Assembly: GCA_048013815.1 (NCBI GenBank)
Contig: CM106586.1
Location: 6,076,001-6,140,000, forward strand
Source: Setoptus koraiensis
Taxonomy: Eukaryota; Arthropoda
DNA length: 64,000 nt
Reading direction: 5' to 3'
This document shows, piece after piece, positions 49,333 to 61,436 of this stretch. The translations under genes and the position numbers were made by a program. Position 1 is the first letter of the stretch. Every line of letters starts with the position of its first letter. Below the pieces are notes generated by a model, which worked only from the letters and a program-made list of their open reading frames with translations, did no database searches and was not told the DNA's origin.

Positions 49333-50884
49333 CGGTCGGCCGCATCGACTAACGGGCCGCTCGCAAGTTGCCGGGCGAGCCCTTTGTATCGTTGGCGCAG
49401 TTGGCCGGCGCCGTGGCGACAAACGAGCCACTGACGGCCACTCGAGTTGGCCGCTTCTGGCGCTCCGATTGCATGTTGGCTCGCTCATTTGGATCTGGCC
49501 GGTTCGCCCATTCACACATTAGCTGGCCGAACGGGAGCTGATATGGCGCGCTGTGTGTTGCGAGATAACATCAGAGCGATAGTTGCAAAAATAGTCGGCC
49601 GATATTATGTTTCGCTCATTTTTTGGCTTCGCTACTTTTTCCGCTACAGTGGCTACAGTGGCCAGAGCGGACAGAGCGGCCAGCGCGATCGGTTGTTCGG
49701 GCAGTTGTTCTGACATTATACATTATTGCAACGGTGTTCTCACTGAGAGAGAGCGCATTCTAACAAACCGGCGAAATGGCACCGCTGCCGCCAATTCATT
49801 AATAACTTTTTGCGTTGCTTCTGCCGGCGTCGTTGATGGTGCCGGCGTCGTTGATGGCACCGTTGCGATGGCCAATATTCATGTCTGTGGCCAAGCCAAT
49901 CGCTCTCTCTCGGCTGTGGCAATTGGTGCATTGCCGCAATCGGTGCTGCCCAAGCTGCCGTCTTGGCGAGATTGTTGGCTCGCAATTGGCTGCACGGCCA
50001 GTTGGAGCGGCCAATCATTGGCGAGCTTGTTCTGCATCTCTTGTTACGAGACTCTCGTTGCTTGTTACGGGACTCTCGTTGCTTGTTGAGATTGGGAGAG
50101 AGCGTCGGTTGTGCGATTCGAGCCGCTTCTCCGTTTTCATTCTGCCGTTCGTCAAGCGTCTTTTTGCCACTCACTTGCCGCTGCCACTCAATTTGTGTGT
50201 GCCTATTTGTGTGCCCACAGCCGGCCTTGTTGTTACACAATATTACATAATACTACATACATACAACACAACTGTGGGCTAATAATAATACTAATGATAA
50301 CAGGTAACGGTAGACGACGCATGCAAGCCAGCCAGGCAGCATAATGAATGAATGGGCCAAGACGAGACAAGCCGAGCCGAGCCGAGAGACACAAGAGGAG
50401 CTGGCAAAAACGTTGCAGGGGCAAAGGGAGAAAAAATTACATTTCATGTTACGACAATTAGAGCATCTCAGGCTCAGCCGGCTACTGTTGTTGTTGTTGC
50501 AACACCAGCAACAACAGCAGCAACGACAACAGCGGCAGCAACAACAACAACAACAACGACAACAACAGCAACAACAACGAAGATGGTTGCGAGAGATGGC
50601 ATCACCTGATTTGCATCATGCTGGTCGCATACTGACAGTATCGGACTGTATCAAAGGCCGCGATTGTTGTGTGTGGCAATGAAGCGAGGCCATAGGCAAT
50701 CAGACATTCGCACATGCGAGCTACTAGTCGCAACTGGATCGGCCATTCAGCCGAACTCAATCAGCCCAATTCAGTTGCCATTCAAACGACGAGCTCGCCG
50801 GCCGGCCGGTCGCATTGTGGAGCCGGCCGGTCAGCAATGTTGTGCCAGCGGTGCGTCGCAGGCCGGCGTGGCGGGCATCCCCGG

Positions 50885-50961
50885 CCCGCCCGACCTGCCC
50901 GACCCGCCCGACATGCCCGACCTGCCCGACATGCCCGACCTGCCCGACATGCCCGACATGG
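50885..50961. repeat. 9-bp tandem array, CTGCCCGAC type
   Basis: Eight or so copies of CTGCCCGAC, ATGCCCGAC or CCGCCCGAC. One frame reads as PD-L/M-PD repeats, but the frame has no other coding character. Confidence 0.85.
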
Positions 50962-51965
50962 GCAACAATCGCCCAGTTTGGAGCTGGCTGCCGTTGAATG
51001 GCAAGCCCGTTGTGTTTGAGCGTTGTGTTTGAGCGTTGTGTTTGAGCGTTGTGTGTGAGCGGCTCAAAGGGCCAGCGGAACGCGCTCAGCTCGCCCGCTT
51101 GGGCCCTAAAAGGCAAATGGTGGCTGCTCGGGTGTGCATAATTAACTGGCGCCGCTGTCATTAGCAGGGCACAGCGAGTTTGTTGTTGCTGCTCGTTGTG
51201 ACCGCTATGATCCAGGCAACTCAATCCGATCTGATAAATCAACAATCGGCTAAATGTCAGTCAGTGTTTGTTTGCCACCCTCATGATTAGCCGGATTAAC
51301 GGCATCAAGCTATCATCGGTGGCCGGGCGTGCGGATAAGCCCGAGTGCATTACCGCTATCGCATTATAATAATGCCATTACTCAATGCCAGCTTAATGAT
51401 GGCCGGCGAGATGCCAAACGAGCGTCAAATCAATGCTCAGTCTAGACGAGTCCATGAGACCTTGATTGTGGGCATTGTCTCATGATTATTGAGTGATGGC
51501 TCGTCGCTGAGGCCAGTCCGCCAGTCCGAGAGCCTGAGAGCGGCCCCGAGCGCATCTTCCCAGAGGCCGGCGCTCACTTGTTGTGCGCAATTCGTTGCAT
51601 GCTATTGGTTGTTTGTTGTTTGTTATTTGTTATGGAGGCAGGTGCAGGGCCCTCATTGCGAGCGGCGACACAACCACTGACAGGTAATTGTGTGTTTAGC
51701 GGCGCAAAGTCAAACTCAAACTAGTGGGCGCCGCTCGTTGCCACTTGTTGCCGCTCGTTGCCGCTTGCTGTTGCTGGTCGGCGGAGCAGCGTCAGCATCA
51801 CATTGGCTGGCTAATAGCCGCCACTGGTAGCCGACTAAAGCGAGCGGCCATAAGTCACGCCGACAGCGACAGCGACGACAGCGACAACAACAACAACGAC
51901 GACGACACGGCCATTCGGTGCGCTCGGCCACGGTGCCGCTGGCCCACACAATTTCGCTCTGCCGA

Positions 51966-52035
51966 GACAATATTGGCAAGACAATATCGGCAAGACAATA
52001 TCGGCAAGACAATATCGGCAAGACAATATTAGCAA
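51966..52035. repeat. 14-bp tandem array, five copies
   Basis: GACAATATCGGCAA repeated five times, with TTGG and TTAG variants in the first and last copies. A more degenerate sixth copy follows. Confidence 0.92.
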
Positions 52036-53949
52036 CACACTATTAGCGGCACAATATGTGTGAGTGTGTGTGTTTCTCTCATGCGACCAGACGCATGCGA
52101 CGAGTCGCACAGTGAGCTGAATAATGGCAACAATGATAATGACGATGATAATAACGGGCGTCTTCTTACACGATTATGGTCGACACACTCGAGCGGCCAG
52201 TCAGTGTGTGTGTGTGTGTGTGTGTGTCAGTGAGAAACAATTTCTGAGCTTCGGAGGGAAGCGCCCTTTATCTAGGTTAAGTGGCGCCCATTGCGACCGA
52301 TTGCCGAACACGATCGCGATAGATCGCGCAAATCAAACGGTCGCTGCCATCGCAGCATCAGCAGCAGCCATTGATGTTGGCATCGACAGCGACAACAACG
52401 CCGGCCACTGCAACAGGTAGCCGGCGTCGATTATTAAATGGTGCCGCAGGTAACCCGAGGAGCCACTAGTGAGCATGACGGCATGTGAGCACTCACGAGC
52501 GGCGCGGTTATATTTGTTGTGCGCAGTAATTACATAATTGAGCGCCATAGCTCATGGGCCGAGCGTGGCCGAGCACTAACAACCAACAGATAAACACGGT
52601 CGCTTTCCATTTGAGGTTTGAGCCAGTCGCGAGTCGAGCGTTGAGAGTCGCCAGTCGAGAGTGGCCAAGAGAAGCCCAAGATTTGCGCAGAGACCGTCGC
52701 ATTTAAGCAGCTCGCAATGAGCTCCAAAGCGCCAATTGGCCGCAACAACACACTCTCAAGCCGCATTGTGCAATTGAAATAAAAATAAAAATAATTTCGT
52801 GACTCTCTGGTGACATCATGGCGAGCGAGCGCAATTACGATATAATCTATCACTCTTGTTGTGTGTCTGTCACCTGAGCGGCGATGCTGCGGCCGTCAGC
52901 TCGCTTTTTGTGTTGCTCGCTCAAATGGATCCCGTACAATGAATCTGTTGTGCCCAGATAAGATTGTCTTACACACACACAACAAGAGAATATATACGCA
53001 TAATATATTGACGCCAAGCGAGCTGATAAATTACCGAGTGTGTGTAATGATGTCATAGAGACTCCCATGACCCCTCAGAGCCTTTGAGTGAGAGGCTGTC
53101 GGTGGCACAGGTGAGGCGCGCCAGTATGCTAATGTGTGTGTGTGTGTGTGTGTGCAGTGTCTCTTGCGAGTGTGTGGCGCTAATTGATTTTGGTGATGGT
53201 TTGGCGGAGTGCACACTCTCACTGGACTGTCATAAATTGAACGAGCTTTGATTATCTAATCGCCTTCTGTCGCCTGTTGCCTGGCGGCTGTTGCCTGGCG
53301 CTTGCTGCCAGTGGTCAGTTGCGGCAAACGCAAACTCAAACGGTGCCCACAGGTGGCCAGACAGGCAACACTTGCCTGAGTTTATATTTTGGCCAGGTAG
53401 TGACGTCAACTGATATAATTGCACCAACTAACTTTGTGTTTGTGTGAGAATCAATAAAATAGCGCCGCTCGTTGCAATTGTTTCCCTCAGTTGCATGCTG
53501 TTATTTTGTGTGTGTGTGTGTGTGTGTCGCTTGTACAAACATCATATACTGTCTACTCACTCCAAGTGCCGTTACAATAAAACAACAACAACAACAACAA
53601 CAGCAACAGCAACAAGTGTGCGAATTCCTAGACCGCACACACTCTGTGGCCGCATTGTCACCAAGAGCCAGACAATGTTGACATGACACTTTTACATCAC
53701 CGTTGCACACTTGACTAGAGCACACTATATATCAAGTATATCAGTGTTCGCTACACCAACAACCGTCAGCAACCACCACGACACACACGCCATCGGCCGT
53801 TATTAGTTAGGCCAGACCTGACTGATGTGTCGCTGTGACACGATTCTGGGCCCAGTTCAATAAACTCTCTCTCTCTCGCTCGCCGAGCGGAAATCGGCGC
53901 TCTGTCGATGCAGCCGGTGTGGTGCGGCAGCCCGATGATGCACTCCGGT

Positions 53950-54061
53950 GATCAGAGTCCGACGATCAGAGTCCGGCGATCAGAGTCCGGCGATCAGAGT
54001 CCGGCGATCAGAGTCCGACGATCAGAGTCCGGCTATTAGAGTCCGGTGATTAGAGTCTGGG
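53950..54061. repeat. 14-bp tandem array, eight copies
   Basis: GATCAGAGTCCGGC repeated eight times. Copies 1-6 vary only at one base (GAC or GGC ending) and the last two decay to TATTAGAGTCCGGT and GATTAGAGTCTGGG. It is the longest array in the window. Confidence 0.93.
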
Positions 54062-54394
54062 GCCGGTAACTAGCTCTGCGGCACGTCGCTCTTGCCTGCT
54101 TGTTGCAATGAATTTGCAGAAGCAGCAGCCGCCAGTGATAATAGCGCACAAACAATGTTGCTGTGAACGTGACCCCCAATAATCAATCTGGGCGCCACGA
54201 TGTTATCGCCACGATGGTATCGCCGGCAGCAACAACAACGGCAGCAGCATACACAAACGACGACAACGACAAACAACGGCAACAACAAACACCGACGACA
54301 ACAACACAACGACAAGTGCGGATTATAAGCCAGCGCTAATCATCACACAAAGGGGGCCACTGTTGGCCAAAGACGAGAGACCGTGACCGGCCAG

Positions 54395-54438
54395 TGATGG
54401 ATGATGAATATCAACATATTGATATTCATCATCCATCA
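54395..54438. repeat. 20-bp perfect inverted repeat with 4-base loop
   Basis: The arms 54395-54414 and 54419-54438 are perfect complements around the loop CATA. It is the longest uninterrupted stem I found, in non-coding DNA with no tandem repetition that would create it trivially. Confidence 0.9.
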
Positions 54439-55450
54439 TCCGATAAATAGCAACGGCATTCCGTGTGCTCGACGATTCTCATTCCGTTTGTTTGTGTGTG
54501 TGCAAGCATCCAATTTGTTGCTCTGTCTGTCGAGATCGAGACTCTTTGTTGGACAATTGCCGATGCACTGCTGATGGCATGCGAACGGTCGGCAATGTAG
54601 CAATGCGGGATTAGCACGGCCAGCGGCAAGTGAACAACAAGTGCATATGGCTTCGCTTGCTGCTGTCCACTTGGTACTCGTTAACTGTTCGCTTGTTGTT
54701 CACTTGTTGCTATTATAACATCGCACTAGTCGATATTATAATATTATAATAATACTATAATGTTATAATAGGCTGTTGCAGCCATCAGCAAGTCGCTGCT
54801 ACTACAAATGTTAAACGGTTGGACCACACACACTCACACTACATACAAATGAGAGATACAAAAACAAACACTGGCTGAATGGCTGAATGGCTAAATGGCT
54901 AAAATAAAATAAAACTCAAATAAACTCTTGTTAAACTGGCTCGCCGTGTGTGTGTGTGTGTGTGTGCGTTTGCAGACTCTAACTTGGAATTTCTAAGAGT
55001 GTGTCAAACATTTCGCAAACAATTAACTTACTTGTTAAATCAATTTCTGCTGTCATATCAGCTGTAATATATCAGCCAACAGCCAGTTTTAGTGCTAATT
55101 AGCGATAGGCAAACCTTTAGTCGGCCCCATTGGTTCGTTTTGAATGACCAAGTGACCAGTTTGCTGCACAGTGTGCCAGCGCATGCTGCCATGCCCAACT
55201 GACAAGACTGTTAATGCTGTTGCATAATGCAACGCCATGCATGATTAGTCCTGATGATAGCGTTGCTGTTGCCGTGCCTACTATGCGCCGTACGAGGCGC
55301 CTGATACTGGCCGGGGCAGCTGCCGTGTCGGCCAGTATCAGCAGCTAGTGCCAGCAACAGGTGAAACGAAAGGCAAACAACAAAAGAGGGACAGAATGTC
55401 GCCACTTTTTACCGCCACTTTTACTAATATGCTGCTCAGGTGGACGGAAG

Positions 55451-55524
55451 CCGGCTTGTTCGGCCTGTTCGGCCTGTTCGGTCTGTTCGGCCTGTTCGGT
55501 CTGTTCGGCCTGTTCGGTCTGGCC
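55451..55524. repeat. 9-bp tandem array, TTCGGCCTG type
   Basis: About seven copies of TTCGGCCTG or TTCGGTCTG. The period is a multiple of three, so all six frames stay open, which explains apparent RPN or LFG protein repeats here. Confidence 0.88.
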
Positions 55525-55780
55525 GAATGACAGACAGCTGATGCTGGCGCTCGTCCACTTGTTGCCATACACACACATTGCTATACATAGATAGGGCATA
55601 GAGAGAGTTAATGTTAATCAAGTGCTGACGGGCATTGCAGAGCAACGGACGGACACACAGCCGGACGGACGGACGGACGGACCTTTGGACAGGTAGATGG
55701 AGGATAGATACAGAGATAGCAACAGCGATTAGCTCATGAACGGAGATTTGGAGCGCACTCAAACACAATACACACGCCGT

Positions 55781-55858
55781 TGCTGTTGTTGTTGTTGTTG
55801 TTGCTGTTGTTGTTGTTGTTGTTGTTGTTGCTGTTGTTGTTGTTGCTGCTGCTGCTGC
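55781..55858. repeat. (TTG)n/(CTG) triplet tract
   Basis: About 78 bp of TTG triplets with scattered CTG. It reads as poly-Thr/Ala on the minus strand, which accounts for the long frame there. No exon is supported. Confidence 0.9.
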
Positions 55859-56608
55859 CCGATAAGCCTGCCAGACCATTAGATCAGCTGTTGCTGTGGC
55901 TGGCTGTTGCATAGTGGCCACTGGAGCGGCGGTCTCGCTAGCAGCAGCAGCATAAAGAGATCGAGTCAAGATTTCAGGATTAGAAGAATAGAAAATGAAT
56001 TGGACTCAACTCACGCACACCTGCTTGGCACACTGTTCCTGTTTAAAGGTAATTCTGTGCGCTGACCTCATCAAGTGTCTGTGCGCCGCCAACGATGATT
56101 AACTGGCCTGTTGTATGTCTGGCAACTGCAAGTCTCTTGCTGCTTGCGAGTGTGTAAGACGCCAAGCTAACAGGCATAACAACACACAGGTAAGGGCAGA
56201 ATGTGGATGCGCACGAAAGGAGTTTGCTGATGATGCTCTCGATTGGTGTCTGCTATAGTTCAACATGTTGTTGAGTCTGTTGTTGCGCTCGAGACTCACC
56301 GTGCACCACCAGCAAGTGTGGCCGGAGTGGCTCAAGTGAGCTGTGAGTCGGCCAGCGGTCTTCTTTTCGTTGGCTCATCGGCTCGGCTGTTTATTTGTAC
56401 TGTAACAAGTGTGCGAGAGCGAACATTCGTTTCGTTTCGTTTCGTCGTTTGCTTTTGTTCGATACTACGACGCTACGTAAGTTACAATTGCGAACTAACC
56501 ACCGCATGTAGCCAGTGTGTGTGTGCTCCCATTTAGCCTGTGTGTGTGTGCTGAGTCCGTTGCTGAGCGAATCGTCTCAGCAGTTCGCTGGTCCGTTGCT
56601 TGTTGGCT

Positions 56609-56648
<40 letters not shown>

Positions 56649-57192
56649 TGCGAGCAAATCGAACGAACGAACAAAATCGAACCAGCAACACATAACAGAA
56701 ACAACGGCGAGTGAACTCGCTCACAGCGAGAGAAATCGAATTTATTGAACGACGCTCAACACACACAGACACAGAGAGAGCGAGAGACACACACAAAACA
56801 GAGACACACATACAGACACACACACACAATTGAGCTCACACTAGCCGAGCGAGCAGAGCGACGGTATCGACGCCAATTCAAGTTCAGCAACAGTCGATGA
56901 TGAGCGCTCCGTTTACCATGTAGCCCCAGTTGTTACATTACACACACACATCAATCCTACATTTATTATTATTACTATTATTATTATTTTATTTTTATTA
57001 TACTGATTATTATTATAATGAATTAATATATCGTCTCAGTCGGCGTCGCTATTAGCATACATTGATCAGTCAGTCTAATTATTATTAATTATTGATTAAC
57101 TATTGATAATTACGAGTCGCGCACACAATCGCCTAACGACAACCGACCAACGACAACAACATTCAACCACATCATTGGCGGCAGCATCACAA

Positions 57193-57246
57193 ATGAACAA
57201 GCAGCCAACATGTACAATTTACGCCGTCACCTGCACATTTATTTAA
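57193..57246 (+). other. Overlapping upstream ORF of the DOMON mRNA
   Basis: An ATG at 57193 opens a 17-codon frame that overlaps the DOMON start at 57210 in another frame and ends in TAA at 57244-57246. If it is within the transcript it could lower translation of the main frame. The transcript start is not known. Confidence 0.4.
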
Positions 57247-60200
57247 CGAAATTATTATTATTTTACTATTATTCAAATACAATACTCACACATTCGAGCT
57301 TCATATTGTTACACAACAACCACCAAAACAATTATCACAAGCATGCAGTCGAGGCGCTGCAACAACCGCCACCAAACAACCAAACGCCGCCGCCACTCAC
57401 CCCAAACAGCCAGCCAGTGTCCCCAAGCCAGTCGTCTCAGTGCCAATCAATGTGGAAATATCCGCCTAATTGTATTTCAAATTGTAGCTATCATATTGTG
57501 TGGCGTTACAACCAACAAGACGATGGCATAGATTTCATAGTCACTACTAAATATGCTCAAAGATGGACAGGGGTCGGCTTCTCATTGGATCGATCCATGA
57601 TTAACTCAGATGCCATTATTGCCTGGATAGAGGACGGCAGCAGGTACGTCATGATGGACGCTTGGATGCCCAGTTACAATACGCCTATTGCCGATCAACA
57701 ACAAAATATTCACAATATCAGCGCGGCCACAACAAACGGATTAATATCGTTTAAATTCTCTAGAAAAAGATCAACCGGCGACTCAAGTCAAGATTTGAGC
57801 TTCACAGACGACAAGTGCCTATACATGATTTATCCAGTGTCAGGCGGTAATGTTGACATCAAAAATCGTGTTCTACTCAAGCATGAAACAACACCTATTG
57901 TGTCACAACATCCAATTTGTGTCAGATCGTGCCAATATCAACAACAACAACCAAAACCAAATAGAGCATCATTACCGCCTGCTCCCTCGCCCTCGTCGCC
58001 CTCACCCAACACTTCCACTAGATTGAGAAGTAGTGGCAATCAACAAAGTTCACCAGCAAGACCAGCATTTGTTAATTCATTGTTATCACTACAATCATCA
58101 ATACAAAGGCCCACGAATCTCTTTGGTGCCCCATCTAGCACCTCAACAACATCAACCACAACAACAACGACCACCACTACTACTCCACCGCCACTTACAC
58201 CATCATCACCGTCGCCTTCTTCATCACCACCACCACCACCCCCACCTACAGCATCATCAACTACAACAACGTCCACAACAACCACCACTACGCCGCCCCC
58301 AATAACATCCTCAACCACAACAACAACCACTCCGGCACCAACCACAACATCTACCACCTCCACAACCACATCACCACCAACATCTTCAACAACAAGCACT
58401 ACAACACAGGCCCCAACATCATCATCATCGACAACGACTCAACCAAGTTCAACAACTAGTACCTCAACAACGGCGCAACAATTAGCGCCATCTCTCAGCA
58501 CGAGCTCAACAACACAAACCTCTAGCGCAGAGGCTGCCTCATCCTCAAGCAGCAACGGCCTCAATGTTGACAACATTGATGCTAACCAACAGTGGTGCCA
58601 GGGCAGATTCGCCTATCCAATAAATTGCCGATTCTATCCCTCATCTCAGACACAACACCTACAACTGCCGCCCATTCTCAATCAATTAGATACCATTAGT
58701 CCGTTGCCCCTAGAGCACAGTGATTGTAATTATTACGCTCAGTGGCAGTATTTAGAAGCCTCCGATCAAATTGAGTTTATCATTCAAACTAAAACAAGAA
58801 ACAAATGGACAGGCATTGGATTTAGTAACAATACGAGAATGGCCGACTCGGATGCCATTATTGGATTGGTGGAAGAGAACGGTAGACATTTCATTATGGA
58901 TACTTGGCTGAAAGATCATGTAATGCCTGAGCTAGACAAAGTGCAAAATACCAACAACACCTCAGCGAAAAGAGAGAACGGAACAACTACCGTTAAATTC
59001 AGAAGGAAAAGAATCACCAATGATCCATTAGATTTCCAATTTACTGATGACTCGTGTGCATACTTTTTCTTTCCCGTCTCTGGTGGTATGTTCAATGCCG
59101 TCAATAAGAGATTACGCCAACATGAAAAGATCCCAATCATATCAAAGAATCGCATTTGCATCAAAAGTTGTACGAACAATGCTAAAAACAGCAATTTATT
59201 ACAATCCTCGACAAATAACACTGACAATATTGTCACGACATCTGTTCCCATAAGCGAGGATGTACCAATGAATACAAAAGTTCCTATCAGTTATAATGTT
59301 GACAATAAGTCTCCATCTCAAGATGAGGACGGCAACGATCTGAGCCCATCTACCATTTCATCTATATCCAGCAACTTGGACCCACTGTCCGGTGTTTCAA
59401 CGAGCTCCTCAACTACAAGCAATCCTAATGTGAACGTTCAGGCCAGTAGCAGCACATCGGGGCCACCACTCGACCTTAGTGCCGATCTTGATACTCATCC
59501 GGCTGTTCCATCAACGAAGGCCTCCTCAGCTAGTTATAATCCGTTCAAGAAAATTAATTTCTTGAATGATTCGAGCTTCAGATGGCTAGCGGGAATAGGT
59601 AGTGTTGCTATTTTGGTATTGATGATAATATTGCAGGCATGTTACACAGTTTACAGGAATAAGAAAACAAAGCGTCAGGATGCGATTAATGCTCAATGGC
59701 GATTAGCAGAAGTGGCGGCTGTTCAGCAAAAAGTTGGAAATAAACTTTATAATTTATCCGGAATCAATGGTAATACAGCCATCAACAACGGCGCTACCAT
59801 AGGAACAGGCGTTGGCAATGGTGGCAAACTGGTCTATGATGACGATATTGATTTCGAGCACGGAGATATTCAACGTTTGTCCAGAGATATAACGGCAAAA
59901 GATCCCTATATACATCATCATTCTAATAATCATCTCATCGGCCACAATGGAAATATTAATAATCATCATCACCATCAATATAATGGCAATGATTTAGATG
60001 ATCCAAGGGGTGAGCCATTCTACGATGCCGATGATTATTTCACCAATTCAACAGCAGCCTATTTAAATCCAAACAACATTAATGATTGCACAACGGCCAC
60101 TGAAAGTAGTGGCACAGAGGAGAACGATGGCGATATGATGCAATTACAAAATCAAGACATGAAAATGCCAAATAGCTACTCACTGGGGAGACATAATCGC

Positions 60201-60620
60201 CATGAGGGCAATGATTACATTCACAATAGTCACACTGGACACCGGTCCCATAATAATAGAGTCTCTGGTCACCATAATGGCCGTCATCCAAACAATACAA
60301 ATCATCATCAGCATCATCATCACCATCATCAGCAACAACAGCAACATTATCCTCGATCTCATCACCATCAGCAGCACAATCATGCTGGTTATAATAGCGG
60401 CGGAGGTGGTAGAAGCCATCTGCAATCACGCGAAAATTCTCGCGAAAACTATAACTCCAATTATATATCTCCCTACCCACAACATCAAATGGTTGCACCG
60501 ACCAATAGTTATACCTTGAGACATAATAATGGTTATAACAATCCGTCTACACTTATCAGGCCAGATTCCTATTTTTTGCCATCACAACGCCGTTATTCAT
60601 CTACAAATCCTCCGCCATAG
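57210..60620 (+). CDS. Single-pass membrane protein with two DOMON domains
   Basis: An intronless frame of 1136 residues. A basic-hydrophobic start (about 1-30) could be a signal peptide. DOMON domain 1 covers about 77-242 (VWRYNQ, RWTGVGFSLDRSMINSDAI, FTDDKCLYMIYPVSGG). A Thr/Ser/Pro-rich mucin-like linker follows (about 243-451), then DOMON domain 2 at about 462-654 (WTGIGFSNNTRMADSDAI, FTDDSCAYFFFPVSGG). After another Ser/Thr-rich stalk, one membrane span lies near 795-815 (IGSVAILVLMIILQACYTVY), followed by the basic stop KKTKR. The tail of about 320 residues is Asn/His-rich. DOMON domains are beta-sandwich modules that bind haem or sugars. Both repeats keep paired cysteines. I infer a type I surface protein with an O-glycosylated stalk. 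Tail motifs resemble nothing I know. The 3' end has AATAAA at 61063-61068. Confidence 0.85.
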   Translation: MYNLRRHLHIYLTKLLLFYYYSNTILTHSSFILLHNNHQNNYHKHAVEALQQPPPNNQTPPPLTPNSQPVSPSQSSQCQSMWKYPPNCISNCSYHIVWRYNQQDDGIDFIVTTKYAQRWTGVGFSLDRSMINSDAIIAWIEDGSRYVMMDAWMPSYNTPIADQQQNIHNISAATTNGLISFKFSRKRSTGDSSQDLSFTDDKCLYMIYPVSGGNVDIKNRVLLKHETTPIVSQHPICVRSCQYQQQQPKPNRASLPPAPSPSSPSPNTSTRLRSSGNQQSSPARPAFVNSLLSLQSSIQRPTNLFGAPSSTSTTSTTTTTTTTTTPPPLTPSSPSPSSSPPPPPPPTASSTTTTSTTTTTTPPPITSSTTTTTTPAPTTTSTTSTTTSPPTSSTTSTTTQAPTSSSSTTTQPSSTTSTSTTAQQLAPSLSTSSTTQTSSAEAASSSSSNGLNVDNIDANQQWCQGRFAYPINCRFYPSSQTQHLQLPPILNQLDTISPLPLEHSDCNYYAQWQYLEASDQIEFIIQTKTRNKWTGIGFSNNTRMADSDAIIGLVEENGRHFIMDTWLKDHVMPELDKVQNTNNTSAKRENGTTTVKFRRKRITNDPLDFQFTDDSCAYFFFPVSGGMFNAVNKRLRQHEKIPIISKNRICIKSCTNNAKNSNLLQSSTNNTDNIVTTSVPISEDVPMNTKVPISYNVDNKSPSQDEDGNDLSPSTISSISSNLDPLSGVSTSSSTTSNPNVNVQASSSTSGPPLDLSADLDTHPAVPSTKASSASYNPFKKINFLNDSSFRWLAGIGSVAILVLMIILQACYTVYRNKKTKRQDAINAQWRLAEVAAVQQKVGNKLYNLSGINGNTAINNGATIGTGVGNGGKLVYDDDIDFEHGDIQRLSRDITAKDPYIHHHSNNHLIGHNGNINNHHHHQYNGNDLDDPRGEPFYDADDYFTNSTAAYLNPNNINDCTTATESSGTEENDGDMMQLQNQDMKMPNSYSLGRHNRHEGNDYIHNSHTGHRSHNNRVSGHHNGRHPNNTNHHQHHHHHHQQQQQHYPRSHHHQQHNHAGYNSGGGGRSHLQSRENSRENYNSNYISPYPQHQMVAPTNSYTLRHNNGYNNPSTLIRPDSYFLPSQRRYSSTNPPP

Positions 60621-61062
60621 AACTAAAAGTTTTATGGGTTGAGGTTGGCCTATACACATACCATACATTTGAATTGAGCATGAAATTGACCACAAGTATG
60701 AGTGTGAGGGCCACTACCGCCATTGGACGCAAGTGATAAAACTACTAAAAACCATAATACTAACAAATTATATAAATATATAAATATAACTTTATCACCG
60801 TTATCCTCTCCATCAATGAGAAGTGGTGTGTGTATTTTTTAATGAATTTCGTTAAATAGTATTGTTCACATTTGTATATATAAATATATATAGAGGTAGT
60901 TGACTATTGTGCAAGCGACACTAGTGCACACATCACATTATTTTGCAACCTGATTGATTTAATGATATTGCCTCTAGCAGGTTGAATGAATGAATCTAGT
61001 TCATGAATGCATCGATACGCACTTATGTTAATATCTCAATCCTGTTCACTTAGTATATTGAA

Positions 61063-61068
61063 AATAAA
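61063..61068 (+). terminator. Polyadenylation signal of the DOMON gene
   Basis: AATAAA, 443 bp after the stop codon, in an AT-rich untranslated region and followed by GTTG-type sequence. Confidence 0.5.
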
Positions 61069-61436
61069 AACGTTGATATTATATACAACATCTTTGGGCG
61101 AATGCCCTCAACTTTGATCTGTTCTCTCCGGTGACAAATTCGCGCCTTATGTAGCCGTTGTAAACCCATAAAATGTTGCCAACCTATAAAGGCCCAGTGG
61201 TAACGTTTATGTTGGATCTAAGATATTTATGTTCATCTCTGGAACAATGGTTATTATTATGGAGAAATCAGTAAATACCTTGACCCTTGTATGTTGCTGT
61301 TGACGACTATTAGTAGAGATTAAATTAATACGTGGATATAATGCGCTTTTGGACGCAATCCATTCAACATCAATGACTCGTACTGAGATAGTACTCAACG
61401 AAAACAAATTTGTGTGTACTTCATGAGGCAGATATG

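Larger units (their letters stand above)
41000..57209. other. Gene-poor repeat-rich DNA upstream of the DOMON gene
   Basis: About 16 kb without a gene I can support. It has many CA/TG and CAA/TTG tracts, at least eight short tandem arrays and eight RTTAYGTAAY palindromes. Several splice-donor-like CAGGT words occur near its right end (for example 56188), which could belong to 5' untranslated exons of the DOMON gene. Short coding exons could be missed. Confidence 0.55.

Noticed and set aside
55436-55969. A 177-codon minus-strand frame with poly-Thr and RPN repeats
   Set aside because: It is produced by a 9-bp tandem array and a TTG triplet tract, both of which keep all frames open.
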